From NCBI GenBank assembly GCA_002363095.1, contig DEWC01000056.1, forward strand, positions 1 through 8,704: DNA of 8,704 nt, written 5' to 3'. A model generated the notes under the pieces. The model did no database searches. It worked only from the letters and a program-made list of their open reading frames with translations, and was not told the origin of the DNA. The position numbers were made by a program, and so were the translations under genes. Shown here piece by piece: positions 1 to 6,888 of the stretch. The DNA comes from Ruminococcaceae bacterium UBA3220. Lineage in GTDB: Bacteria > Bacillota > Clostridia > Oscillospirales > Acutalibacteraceae. Each line of letters starts with the position of its first letter. Positions within the stretch are counted from its first letter, which is position 1.

Positions 1-810
1 ATTACATACAGAGACCTTGATGCCGTTGCCGTTACCTTCGCGCCGGGTCTTATAGGAGCGTTGCTTGTCGGTGTCAATTTTGCAAAAGGGCTTAGTTTTT
101 CACTTGGCATTCCGCTTATACCCGTGCATCATCTCCGTTCCCATATAGCGGCAAACTACATTGAAAACGATGAACTTAAGCCGGAATATCTATGTCTTAC
201 CGTTTCGGGCGGTAACACAATTCTTACAAAGGTTAAGGATTATACTGTTTTTGAAACGGTAGGCGGAACAAAAGACGACGCCGCAGGCGAATGCTTCGAT
301 AAAACCGCAAGGGCTTTGGGACTTCCCTATCCCGGCGGAGTAATGCTCGATAAAATCGCAACGGTTGCCGACCCCGAAAAATACCCTCTTCCCTATCCGC
401 GGATTGCGGGGAGTGAATTTGATTTCAGTTTTTCGGGACTTAAAACGGCGGTTATAAACACCATTCACAATGCGCAGCAAAAAAACGCCGAAATCGACAC
501 ACCGGTGTTGGCGGCGACGATACGGCAAAGGGTTTGCGATATTCTTGTTAACAATACCGTCAAAGCCGCCGAAAAATGGGGCTTCGATACCGTAGCGGTT
601 GCAGGAGGGGTTTCTGCAAACTCAGAGCTCAGAGCAAGACTTGAAACCGAATGTAAAAAATCGGGGATAAGATTATTCCGTCCGGAACTTAAATATTGCG
701 GTGATAACGCCGCCATGGTCGGAGTTCAGGCATATTACGAATATAAAAGCGGAAACATTGCCGACGGTTTTTTAAACGCGGCGGCGACCTTGCCGATTGA
801 TTATAAATGA
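1..810 (+). CDS. tsaD: tRNA N6-adenosine threonylcarbamoyltransferase TsaD (5' truncated by window edge)
   Basis: TsaD transfers the threonylcarbamoyl group from threonylcarbamoyl-AMP to A37 of ANN-decoding tRNAs, working in the cytoplasm with TsaB (and TsaE). The reading frame is open from base 1, so the gene starts before the window; the TTG at 61 is an internal codon, because upstream codons already encode the family sequence DAVAVTFAPGLIGALLVG. The 269 visible residues compare with a usual length near 340, so about 70 N-terminal residues are missing. Visible motifs are the metal-binding HxxxH (HLRSH, in-window residues 44-48), the nucleotide-site stretch GGTKDDAAGECFDK, the segment FSFSGLKTA, the glycine loop AGGVSANS, and the C-terminal metal-ligand Asp in YCGDNAAM (in-window residue 235). 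All key residues in view are intact. The lipid kinase gene begins 9 nt after its stop. Confidence 0.96.
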   Translation: MTYRDLDAVAVTFAPGLIGALLVGVNFAKGLSFSLGIPLIPVHHLRSHIAANYIENDELKPEYLCLTVSGGNTILTKVKDYTVFETVGGTKDDAAGECFDKTARALGLPYPGGVMLDKIATVADPEKYPLPYPRIAGSEFDFSFSGLKTAVINTIHNAQQKNAEIDTPVLAATIRQRVCDILVNNTVKAAEKWGFDTVAVAGGVSANSELRARLETECKKSGIRLFRPELKYCGDNAAMVGVQAYYEYKSGNIADGFLNAAATLPIDYK

Positions 811-814
811 GGTG
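809..814 (+). promoter_or_regulatory. Ribosome binding site of the lipid kinase gene, overlapping tsaD stop
   Basis: GAGGTG lies 5 nt before the ATG at 820 and overlaps the tsaD TGA (808-810). This supports the chosen start and suggests that ribosomes finishing tsaD help start the next gene. Confidence 0.7.
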
Positions 815-819
815 TAAGG

Positions 820-1719
820 ATGAAAAAACTACTTTTAATAGTCAACCCTAAATCGGGAAAAGCAAAAATGCGAAACGAGTTGCTTCGCGTTACCGAAACA
901 CTCTGCAAAGAATATGATGTTACGGTCTATATAACAAAATGCAAAAGCGACGCTACCGAACGAGTGAAACGAATTGAAGACGGCGAATTTGAAGTCATCG
1001 TAGTCTGCGGAGGCGACGGAACTCTCAACGAGGTCGTTTCGGGACTGATGATTAAAAAAATTCAAACTAAAATAGGCTATATTCCTTCGGGTACACTGAA
1101 CGAATGGTCGAGCGGGCTCGGGATATCAAGAAATATTTCGCAGGCGGCGTCCGACATTTTAAACGGTACCGAGATTACCCTTGATATAGGAAAATTCGGC
1201 GACAGATATTTTTCCTACACCGCCTCTTTCGGCGCCTTCACAAACGCTTCTTATTCCGCCAATCAGGATGTTAAAAATGTTCTCGGGCAGGCGGCATATT
1301 TATTTGAAGGCATAAAGAGTCTTGCAAATATTAAACCGCTTCACCTTAAATTCGAGGCGGACGGTAAAATCTACGAAGACGATTATGTTTTCGGCACCGT
1401 TTCAAATTCTCTGTCGGTAGGCGGAATCGTTAAATTTCAAAAATCCGCGGTTGTGCTTGACGACGGACTTTTTGAGGTATTGCTGATTAAAAACCCGAAA
1501 AATTTACAGCAACTTCAGAATACCATAGATGGCATTCTCAAAAGGGATTTTAAACGGGAAGGAATAACATTTTTCCATACCGATAAAATCTCCATAAGCG
1601 GCAGCAAGGACATTCCCTGGACACTCGACGGTGAATACTGCGAGGGTAAAGATTTGATTGTTGCCGAAAACCTGCATTCTGTTTTGCGCCTCATTGTGCC
1701 GAAACAAAGTGAAAATTAA
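820..1719 (+). CDS. YegS/DgkB-type lipid kinase (diacylglycerol kinase catalytic domain)
   Basis: This is a soluble, membrane-associating kinase of the diacylglycerol/sphingosine kinase superfamily. Family members phosphorylate diacylglycerol or related lipids; in Gram-positive bacteria DgkB returns diacylglycerol from lipoteichoic acid synthesis to phosphatidic acid. The actual substrate cannot be read from sequence. The 299 residues match the usual 290-310. Visible motifs are the N-terminal NPKSGKAK (9-16), the nucleotide loop GGDGTLNEVVSGL (64-76), the second conserved segment GYIPSGTLNEWSSGLGI (86-102), DDGLFEVLLI (214-223) and the C-terminal DGE (270-272), which holds the glutamate proposed as general base in DgkB. 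The usual GTxNDF motif reads GTLNEW, a conservative Asp-to-Glu change. The ATG is preceded by GAGGTG at 809-814, which overlaps the tsaD stop codon, so translation may be coupled to tsaD. It lies 31 nt before mreB. Confidence 0.88.
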   Translation: MKKLLLIVNPKSGKAKMRNELLRVTETLCKEYDVTVYITKCKSDATERVKRIEDGEFEVIVVCGGDGTLNEVVSGLMIKKIQTKIGYIPSGTLNEWSSGLGISRNISQAASDILNGTEITLDIGKFGDRYFSYTASFGAFTNASYSANQDVKNVLGQAAYLFEGIKSLANIKPLHLKFEADGKIYEDDYVFGTVSNSLSVGGIVKFQKSAVVLDDGLFEVLLIKNPKNLQQLQNTIDGILKRDFKREGITFFHTDKISISGSKDIPWTLDGEYCEGKDLIVAENLHSVLRLIVPKQSEN

Positions 1720-1738
1720 AAAGGCAAAACTGTGAAAT

Positions 1739-1744
1739 AAGGAG
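1739..1744 (+). promoter_or_regulatory. Ribosome binding site of mreB
   Basis: AAGGAG is separated from the mreB ATG (1751) by six T residues. It fixes the start that yields the short N-terminus MFTRDIGVDLGT typical of MreB. No convincing promoter or terminator is visible in the 31-nt gap between the lipid kinase gene and mreB. Confidence 0.75.
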
Positions 1745-1750
1745 TTTTTT

Positions 1751-2770
1751 ATGTTTACAAGAGATATAGGTGTTGACCTCGGAACCGCAAACACGCTTGT
1801 TTGCGTTAAAGGAAAAGGAATTATTATGCGTGAGCCTTCGGTTGTTGCTTACGATGTAAGAAATGACGCGGTTCGCGCCGTCGGAACCGAGGCAAAGGAA
1901 ATGATAGGAAGAACGCCCGGCTCGATTATTGCCGTGAGACCTCTTAAAGACGGCGTTATCGCCGACTTTGATGTTACCACTGCAATGCTTAAAAGATTTG
2001 TATCCCGCGCGCTCAAAGGCTCCTTCTTTTCAAGGGTACGGATGGTAATCTGTATCCCGGTGGGTATAACGGAGGTTGAAAGCCGTGCGGTTTACGACGC
2101 GGCAAAACAAGCAGGCGCTACCGACATTGATTTGATAGAAGAGCCTATGGCGGCTGCCGTAGGCGCAGGGCTCCCCGTTTCGGACGCTTCCGGCTCGATG
2201 GTTGTCGATATCGGAGGCGGAACAAGCGAGATGGCGGTTATTTCTCTCGGCGATATCGTTACCGCGCAGTCGGTGAGAGTGGGGGGAGACAACCTTGACG
2301 AAGCAATCATAGGCTACATAAGAAAAAAACATAATCTTCTTATCGGCGAGCGTACCGCCGAAATCATAAAAATACAAATCGGGTCGGCAAAGCCCTATGA
2401 AGATGAATCGGAAATAGAAATTAAGGGACGAAATCTAGTAGACGGTCTTCCGAAAAATGTTACCATCACCTCAAAAGAGGTAAGAAACGCCATTGCAGAC
2501 CCGCTCGAACAGATAATAGACGCTATTCGCACCACCCTTGAAAAAACACCTCCGGAGCTTTCCGCGGATATTATCGACAGGGGGATCACCCTTACCGGCG
2601 GAGGCGCGTTGCTTCGCGGATTTGCCGAGCTTGTTGCCGAAGAAACCGGTATACCCGTTTCGGTTGCCTTAAATCCGCTTGACTGCGTGGTACTCGGAAC
2701 CGCAAAGCGCCTTGAAAACAACAACGGGTTCGAAAACTATGTTTTCCGCAGAGGAAAACGCTTTAGATAA
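1751..2770 (+). CDS. mreB: Rod shape-determining actin homologue MreB/Mbl
   Basis: MreB polymerises with ATP into membrane-bound antiparallel filaments on the cytoplasmic face and orients the elongasome that inserts lateral peptidoglycan. The 339 residues fit the family length. The actin-fold nucleotide motifs are present: phosphate 1 DLGTANT (9-15), the conserved LIEEPMAAAVG (128-138), whose Glu131 corresponds to the proposed catalytic glutamate, phosphate 2 DIGGGTSE (153-160), and the adenosine loop LTGGGALLRG (281-290). A hydrophobic SFFSRVRM segment (91-98) lies where Thermotoga MreB has its membrane-insertion loop. The C-terminus is unusually basic (VFRRGKRFR), which might help bind acidic lipids; that is inference. 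Clostridia often carry several paralogues (MreB, Mbl, MreBH), so this could be Mbl-like, but the position directly before mreC and mreD favours MreB. No key residue is missing. Confidence 0.96.
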   Translation: MFTRDIGVDLGTANTLVCVKGKGIIMREPSVVAYDVRNDAVRAVGTEAKEMIGRTPGSIIAVRPLKDGVIADFDVTTAMLKRFVSRALKGSFFSRVRMVICIPVGITEVESRAVYDAAKQAGATDIDLIEEPMAAAVGAGLPVSDASGSMVVDIGGGTSEMAVISLGDIVTAQSVRVGGDNLDEAIIGYIRKKHNLLIGERTAEIIKIQIGSAKPYEDESEIEIKGRNLVDGLPKNVTITSKEVRNAIADPLEQIIDAIRTTLEKTPPELSADIIDRGITLTGGGALLRGFAELVAEETGIPVSVALNPLDCVVLGTAKRLENNNGFENYVFRRGKRFR

Positions 2771-2771
2771 C

Positions 2772-2776
2772 GGAGG
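2772..2776 (+). promoter_or_regulatory. Ribosome binding site of mreC
   Basis: GGAGG begins 1 nt after the mreB stop (TAA, 2768-2770) and 9 nt before the mreC ATG at 2786, supporting that start and co-transcription of mreB and mreC. Confidence 0.7.
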
Positions 2777-2785
2777 AATAAGAGG

Positions 2786-3643
2786 ATGCGTTTTTTCTTT
2801 CGCACTCGACAGTTTAAAATTATTCTTGCTATATTTCTGATTGTTACAATCACATCATTGACTTTCGGAATAGTTGCACACAGAATGTCTCCTTTTTCCG
2901 ACGCCGCCGGAGTTGTTTCGGCACCGTTCAAAAACGCCTACAACGCCGTTGCTAACGGAATAAAAGATATATATACCGCCTATAAAAACGGAAACGACCT
3001 TATGATAAGAAATTCCGAACAGGAAAAAGAAATTAATGAACTCAGAAAAAAGGTTGCAGATTACGAAAATACAAAGAATCAAAACGAATTTTATAGCAAG
3101 TATCTGGAAATAAAAGAAAAAAACAACGATTTTAAGTTTGCGCCGGCGACCCTGATATCAAGGGACAAATCGGACAAGTTTAAAAGTTTTGTTATAAATA
3201 AAGGCTCAATTTCCGGAATATCGCTTCATGACCCTGTCATAACCGACGCGGGTCTTGTCGGTTATATAACCGAGGTCGGCACAACCACCTCAAAGGTTAC
3301 TACAATTCTTTCCCCGAATGTGTCTTTGGGTGCGCTTGACAGCAGAACAAGCGATTCCGGTGTTATTACGGGTGATTACGGTCTCGCCGAAAAAGGACAG
3401 TGCAGACTCATCAATATTTCAAGAACTTCCGGCGTAGCCTTGGGGGATTATATAATTACCTCCGGCGAAGGCGTTTTTCCGGACGGTTTAATGGTAGGTT
3501 CCATAAGCAATATCGGAACAAACCCCGTAAACTCCTCAATCTACGCAGATATAAAACCGCTTGTGGATTTTTCCGACATCAGGAATGTTATGGTAATAAC
3601 ATCATTTGAAGGTCAGGGCGACATCATAAAAGAGGGGGACTGA
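2786..3643 (+). CDS. mreC: Cell shape-determining protein MreC
   Basis: MreC is a bitopic membrane protein whose extracytoplasmic part binds and activates PBP2 and links the cell-wall machinery to MreB. The 285 residues match Gram-positive MreC (about 280-300). In order: a short basic cytoplasmic tail (MRFFFRTRQFK), one transmembrane helix (about 11-30), a juxtamembrane helix, a charged coiled-coil segment (about 70-113), which in the family mediates dimerisation, then the two beta-barrel MreC domain (about 118-275), with recognisable stretches such as VINKGSISGIS, LVGYITEVG, VSLGALDSRT and SGVITGDYG. No Q/S-rich or Pro-rich C-terminal extension is present. It sits between mreB and mreD, and its stop is 2 nt before the mreD start, so the two are probably translated in a coupled way. 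Confidence 0.95.
   Translation: MRFFFRTRQFKIILAIFLIVTITSLTFGIVAHRMSPFSDAAGVVSAPFKNAYNAVANGIKDIYTAYKNGNDLMIRNSEQEKEINELRKKVADYENTKNQNEFYSKYLEIKEKNNDFKFAPATLISRDKSDKFKSFVINKGSISGISLHDPVITDAGLVGYITEVGTTTSKVTTILSPNVSLGALDSRTSDSGVITGDYGLAEKGQCRLINISRTSGVALGDYIITSGEGVFPDGLMVGSISNIGTNPVNSSIYADIKPLVDFSDIRNVMVITSFEGQGDIIKEGD
3631..3638 (+). promoter_or_regulatory. Ribosome binding site deciding the TTG start of mreD
   Basis: AGAGGGGG lies inside the last mreC codons, 7 nt before TTG at 3646. No in-frame ATG exists near the start, and the TTG gives MAKVINRHLLL with the family's usual N-terminal length, so TTG is the likely start. Confidence 0.65.
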
Positions 3644-3645
3644 TT

Positions 3646-4146
3646 TTGGCAAAGGTAATCAATCGGCATCTGTTGCTTAATATACCGGTTGCCGTTATAG
3701 TTCTTTTGTTGCAATTTGACAGTTTCATATTCGACGGTGTTTTTGGCATATTTCCGCTGTTTCCGCTCGCTTTAACGGTGGCATTATCTATGTTTGCTTC
3801 CGAGTTGGGGGCGTTTTTGTGCGGAACGGTCATAGGCGCTTTTGTTGACAGTTCATCGGGCGCTCATTTCTCCTTCAACACTGTTTTTTATTCTCTGATT
3901 GCCGTTACCGTTTCATTGCTTGTGCACTATCTGTTTAACAACAATGTCCGTGCCTGCATTGTTTTGTCATTCTTTTCAGCGTTAATTCTTTCGTCGCTGA
4001 GATTCATCGTTTCCTACTATACGGTAGGATTTAACAATATGTTTAAGCATTTTTTAAACGGTATTGTTCCGAGCGCGCTCATTACTGCAATAGCCGCAGT
4101 ATTACTCTATTATATCGAAAAGAAAATTTTTAAGGCTTCGAGGTGA
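3646..4146 (+). CDS. mreD: Rod shape-determining membrane protein MreD
   Basis: MreD is a small polytopic inner-membrane protein of the elongasome that works with MreC to control PBP2/RodA activity; its exact biochemical role is not settled. The 166 residues match the family. Hydrophobic segments are seen at about 9-23, 32-50, 52-67, 78-97, 101-124 and 135-157, giving five to six membrane spans. The central stretch GAFLCGTVIGAFVDSS (55-70) followed by the FNTVFYSL helix is the recognisable MreD G-x-x-x-G...D signature. The C-terminus is basic (EKKIFKASR), as expected for a cytoplasmic tail. The start is TTG, 2 nt after the mreC stop. The end overlaps the first possible mrdA start in GTGA. Identification rests on hydropathy, length, signature and operon position. 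Confidence 0.93.
   Translation: MAKVINRHLLLNIPVAVIVLLLQFDSFIFDGVFGIFPLFPLALTVALSMFASELGAFLCGTVIGAFVDSSSGAHFSFNTVFYSLIAVTVSLLVHYLFNNNVRACIVLSFFSALILSSLRFIVSYYTVGFNNMFKHFLNGIVPSALITAIAAVLLYYIEKKIFKASR
4140..4145 (+). promoter_or_regulatory. Shine-Dalgarno-like GAGGTG at the mreD/mrdA junction
   Basis: GAGGTG ends 6 nt before an in-frame GTG at 4152 and overlaps the GTG at 4143. The weaker AAGG at 4132-4135 would serve the 4143 start with a 7-nt spacing. GAGGTG is also the motif found before the lipid kinase and aspS starts, so the 4152 start is a real competitor. Confidence 0.5.
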
Positions 4147-6125
4147 AAAAGGTGCCCTTTACAAGAAAAAGACAGGTGCCTCTTGTGGTACTGTCGATAT
4201 TGCTTGTTCTACTCATAATTGCCTACACGGCAAGGCTATATTACATTCAGGTGAAAAAAGCGGATGAATATTCCTCGATTGCCGGAAGCACCTCTGTGCT
4301 CACAACGGTTTTAAAGGCTCCTCGCGGAGAGATTATTGACTGTAACGGCAGAAAAATCGCGGTCAATCGCGACGGTTACAATATAGTTTTTAACAAAGCA
4401 TATGTAAAAGATGACCTCAACGATATTATTTTGGCGCTTATAAACCTGCTCGAATCAAAAAACGCGCCTCATATCGATAAACTTCCCATAACCGAAACTA
4501 CTCCCTATGAATTCAAAAAAGACGAGAATACCGATAAACTCATCAAAACTTTCGACCTTGCCCATTATGCAACTGCCGAAAACTGCGTTGAGCAGATGAT
4601 AAAGGAATATGACCTTAAAAAATATTCCGAAGCCGATCAAAGAAAGATAATGGGCGTACGGTATTCTATGCAGATTTCGGATTTTTCGATATCCTATCCG
4701 TACACCTTTGCCGAAGACATTCCGACAGAACTTATGCGTAAAATATCAGAATCGGAGTTTATGCTTTCCGGTGTTTCGGTTGAGGTAGCCCCATTCCGCG
4801 AATATCCCGACACAACCCTCGCAGTTAATCTTATCGGAACGGTGGGTCCCATTTTTGAGGACGATTGGGAGAGCGGAGAAAAATACAAATCAAGGGGTTA
4901 TTCATATAACGATAAAGTCGGCAAAAGCGGAATAGAATACTATGCCGAGGAATATTTAAGAGGAACCGACGGAGAAATTACATACTATCTTGACGCAAAC
5001 GGAAACATCCTTCAAAGCGTTGTTACAAAAAAACCGGTTTCGGGAAAAACGATAATGCTCTCTCTCGATAACCGTATTCAAAAAACGGCGCAGGACGCAT
5101 TAAGCGAAACCGTACGCTCACTGCCTACTGCTACCGGCGGAGCGGCGGTAATGGTCGAGATCAACACCGGAAAGATACTTTGCGCCGCAAACTACCCTAC
5201 ATACGACAGCGCTAAACTTTCCGAAAACTATAAACAGTTAACCTCTCCTTCAGCAAATTCGCCACTCACAAACCGTGCTTTCAAGGGAGTATATCCGATT
5301 GGTTCGACCATAAAGCCAATCGTCGCGACGGCGGCAATACAAAACGGTAAATATTCCATAGGCGAATACATCACCTGCGTACATACTTACAGATATTTTG
5401 ACGATTATCAGCCCTCCTGTATGCATACTCACGGCAGTATTCCGCTAAAAACCGCCCTTTCAAAAAGCTGCAACTACTTTTTCTTTGAACTCGGGCGCCG
5501 CGTCGGTGCGGTAACCCTCACCGACTATTTTAAACAGTTCGGACTGGGCGTTAAAACCGGCGTTGAGGTTGATGACAGCGCCGGAATACTCGTTGAACCT
5601 AAGAGCAACGGCTTCGGCGGTGATACCCTTCAGATTTCCATAGGACAGCTTAACGCCTTTACTCCCCTTCAACTTGCCAACTATGTTGCAACCTTCGCAA
5701 ACGGCGGAACACATTACAGGGCGTCTTTGATAAAACAGATTTCTTCATACGATATGTCGGAGATTTACAGCAAATCCGAACCGGAAGTTTTAAACAAGAT
5801 TGAAATAAGCCCTGAAACCTTAAAAGCGATTAAAGAAGGTATGCTTTCGGTTACGGTTGACGGAACGGGACGCGCCGCTCTTGGCGATTACCCGATTAAA
5901 ATCGGCGGAAAAACCGGTACCGCCCAGACTAACGACGGTCAGGACCACAGTACATTTATCGTTTTTGCGCCGTATGATAATCCGCAAATTGCTATTTCGG
6001 TTGTTCTTGAACACGGAAACTCGGGCTTTTCTTCGGGTACCCTTGTAAGAACGCTTTTAGACGCATATTTTACATCGGTTTATAACGGAAAATCGGAAGT
6101 TATGCCGAACACCGTTATCCCTTGA
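4143..6125 (+). CDS. mrdA: Penicillin-binding protein 2 (class B, elongation transpeptidase)
   Basis: This is the monofunctional D,D-transpeptidase of the elongasome, which cross-links peptidoglycan outside the membrane together with RodA. The 660 residues run in order: short basic cytoplasmic tail, one transmembrane anchor (about 12-35), PBP dimerisation/pedestal domain (about 55-300, starting APRGEIIDCNGRKIAVNRDGYN), and the transpeptidase domain (about 330-645). All three catalytic motifs are intact: SxxK as STIK (Ser388, Lys391), SxN as SCN (442-444) and KTG (590-592, in GGKTGTAQT). Cys412, Cys426, His430 and Cys443 cluster around the active site and could form the zinc site reported for some PBP2-type enzymes. 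The listed start is GTG overlapping the mreD stop; GTG at 4152 would shorten the protein by three residues. A MinD-like gene follows 15 nt later; rodA is not in the window. Confidence 0.95.
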   Translation: MKKVPFTRKRQVPLVVLSILLVLLIIAYTARLYYIQVKKADEYSSIAGSTSVLTTVLKAPRGEIIDCNGRKIAVNRDGYNIVFNKAYVKDDLNDIILALINLLESKNAPHIDKLPITETTPYEFKKDENTDKLIKTFDLAHYATAENCVEQMIKEYDLKKYSEADQRKIMGVRYSMQISDFSISYPYTFAEDIPTELMRKISESEFMLSGVSVEVAPFREYPDTTLAVNLIGTVGPIFEDDWESGEKYKSRGYSYNDKVGKSGIEYYAEEYLRGTDGEITYYLDANGNILQSVVTKKPVSGKTIMLSLDNRIQKTAQDALSETVRSLPTATGGAAVMVEINTGKILCAANYPTYDSAKLSENYKQLTSPSANSPLTNRAFKGVYPIGSTIKPIVATAAIQNGKYSIGEYITCVHTYRYFDDYQPSCMHTHGSIPLKTALSKSCNYFFFELGRRVGAVTLTDYFKQFGLGVKTGVEVDDSAGILVEPKSNGFGGDTLQISIGQLNAFTPLQLANYVATFANGGTHYRASLIKQISSYDMSEIYSKSEPEVLNKIEISPETLKAIKEGMLSVTVDGTGRAALGDYPIKIGGKTGTAQTNDGQDHSTFIVFAPYDNPQIAISVVLEHGNSGFSSGTLVRTLLDAYFTSVYNGKSEVMPNTVIP

Positions 6126-6129
6126 TTTT

Positions 6130-6134
6130 GGAGG
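6130..6134 (+). promoter_or_regulatory. Ribosome binding site of the MinD-like gene
   Basis: GGAGG lies 6 nt before ATG 6141 in the 15-nt gap after mrdA. It fixes the start immediately before the P-loop strand (MGKCFAVVSGKGG) and points to co-transcription with mrdA. Confidence 0.75.
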
Positions 6135-6140
6135 TATACT

Positions 6141-6863
6141 ATGGGAAAGTGTTTTGCTGTTGTCTCGGGAAAAGGCGGAACGGGAAAATCAACTGTTTCC
6201 TGCGGTTTGGCGGTTTCTTTTTCAAGAAAAGGGAATTCGGTTCTGGTTATTGACCTTGACAAAGGACTTCGCTGTATAGACAGTTATTTCGGAATTGACC
6301 CGGATGTTGTGTTGGACCTTTCCGACGCCTTCACGGACAATGATATTTCCGATGTTTTTTATAAGATAAACAACGAAAATGAACTTTATGTTATACCCTC
6401 ACCCCCTGCCGATTTTAATATAAATTCCGATGATTTTTCCGTCTTCTTGGAAAAATGCGGTTCGAGATTTGATGTCATTATTCTTGATTTACCCGCCGGA
6501 CTTGATTTTTCGCTGATTAAGAATGTTCCGGGCATCAAATACATCTGTGTTTCAAATCAGGACCCGGTTTCAATAAAGGACGCCGCGGCTGTCCGAAACG
6601 CGTTGAACGGGATATCCCCTCTTCTTATTCTTAACAAATTTGATGTTGAACTGCTCGGCAAACGAAAATATGACAATATTGACGGTATAATAGACAACTC
6701 GGGAATACAACTTGTCGGAATAATTCCCGACACCAAAGATATGAAAATGTTCCCGATTACCAACAAATTCAAAAAACGCGGAAGAATAATAAAAGCGTTG
6801 AACAGAATAACAGAACGACTTGCGGGAAAGAGCGTTAAACTGCCACGACCCGACAATATATAG
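6141..6863 (+). CDS. MinD-like deviant Walker A ATPase lacking the C-terminal membrane-targeting helix
   Basis: This is a ParA/MinD-superfamily P-loop ATPase. The deviant Walker A motif GKGGTGKST (10-18) carries signature Lys11 and P-loop Lys16. The following VIDLDKGLRCIDSYFGI matches the MinD hallmark DxDxGLRNLD, and the switch II region LDLPAG matches MinD's DxPAG, so it is closer to MinD than to Soj/ParA. Classical MinD (about 265-270 residues) cycles on the membrane with MinC and MinE to place the division site. This 240-residue protein aligns through the helix RIIKALNRITERLAG (MinD: AYxxIARRLLGE) and then ends in KSVKLPRPDNI, so the terminal amphipathic helix is absent. The base LNKF replaces the common LxxNR. 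No minC or minE is adjacent. It may be a shape-linked MinD paralogue or a degenerating MinD; function unproven. Confidence 0.82.
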   Translation: MGKCFAVVSGKGGTGKSTVSCGLAVSFSRKGNSVLVIDLDKGLRCIDSYFGIDPDVVLDLSDAFTDNDISDVFYKINNENELYVIPSPPADFNINSDDFSVFLEKCGSRFDVIILDLPAGLDFSLIKNVPGIKYICVSNQDPVSIKDAAAVRNALNGISPLLILNKFDVELLGKRKYDNIDGIIDNSGIQLVGIIPDTKDMKMFPITNKFKKRGRIIKALNRITERLAGKSVKLPRPDNI

Positions 6864-6874
6864 ATAATAAATAC

Positions 6875-6880
6875 AGGAGG
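6875..6880 (+). promoter_or_regulatory. Ribosome binding site of the MgsA-like gene
   Basis: AGGAGG, a near-consensus site, lies 8 nt before ATG 6889. It is as strong a site as any in the window, which argues that the MgsA-like protein is still actively translated. Confidence 0.78.
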
Positions 6881-6888
6881 AATGTATT

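Noticed and set aside
61..63. TTG at 61 as the start of tsaD
   Set aside because: The frame is open to base 1 and the upstream codons encode the conserved DAVAVTFAPGLIGA segment, so the gene is cut by the window edge.
3400..3609. Plus-strand open frame of 69 codons inside mreC
   Set aside because: Out-of-frame shadow of the MreC beta domain; its composition (many Arg, Tyr, Asn) is that of a shifted frame.
6557..6856. Antisense open frame of 99 codons opposite the MinD-like gene
   Set aside because: It lies wholly opposite a well-supported gene, has no ribosome binding site noted and no recognisable family; the same holds for the antisense frames opposite tsaD, mreB, mrdA and hisS.
6865..6888. 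Possible lost minE or frameshifted minD tail after the MinD-like stop
   Set aside because: The 25-nt gap holds only a ribosome binding site; no remnant of minE or of a membrane-targeting helix can be read in any frame there.
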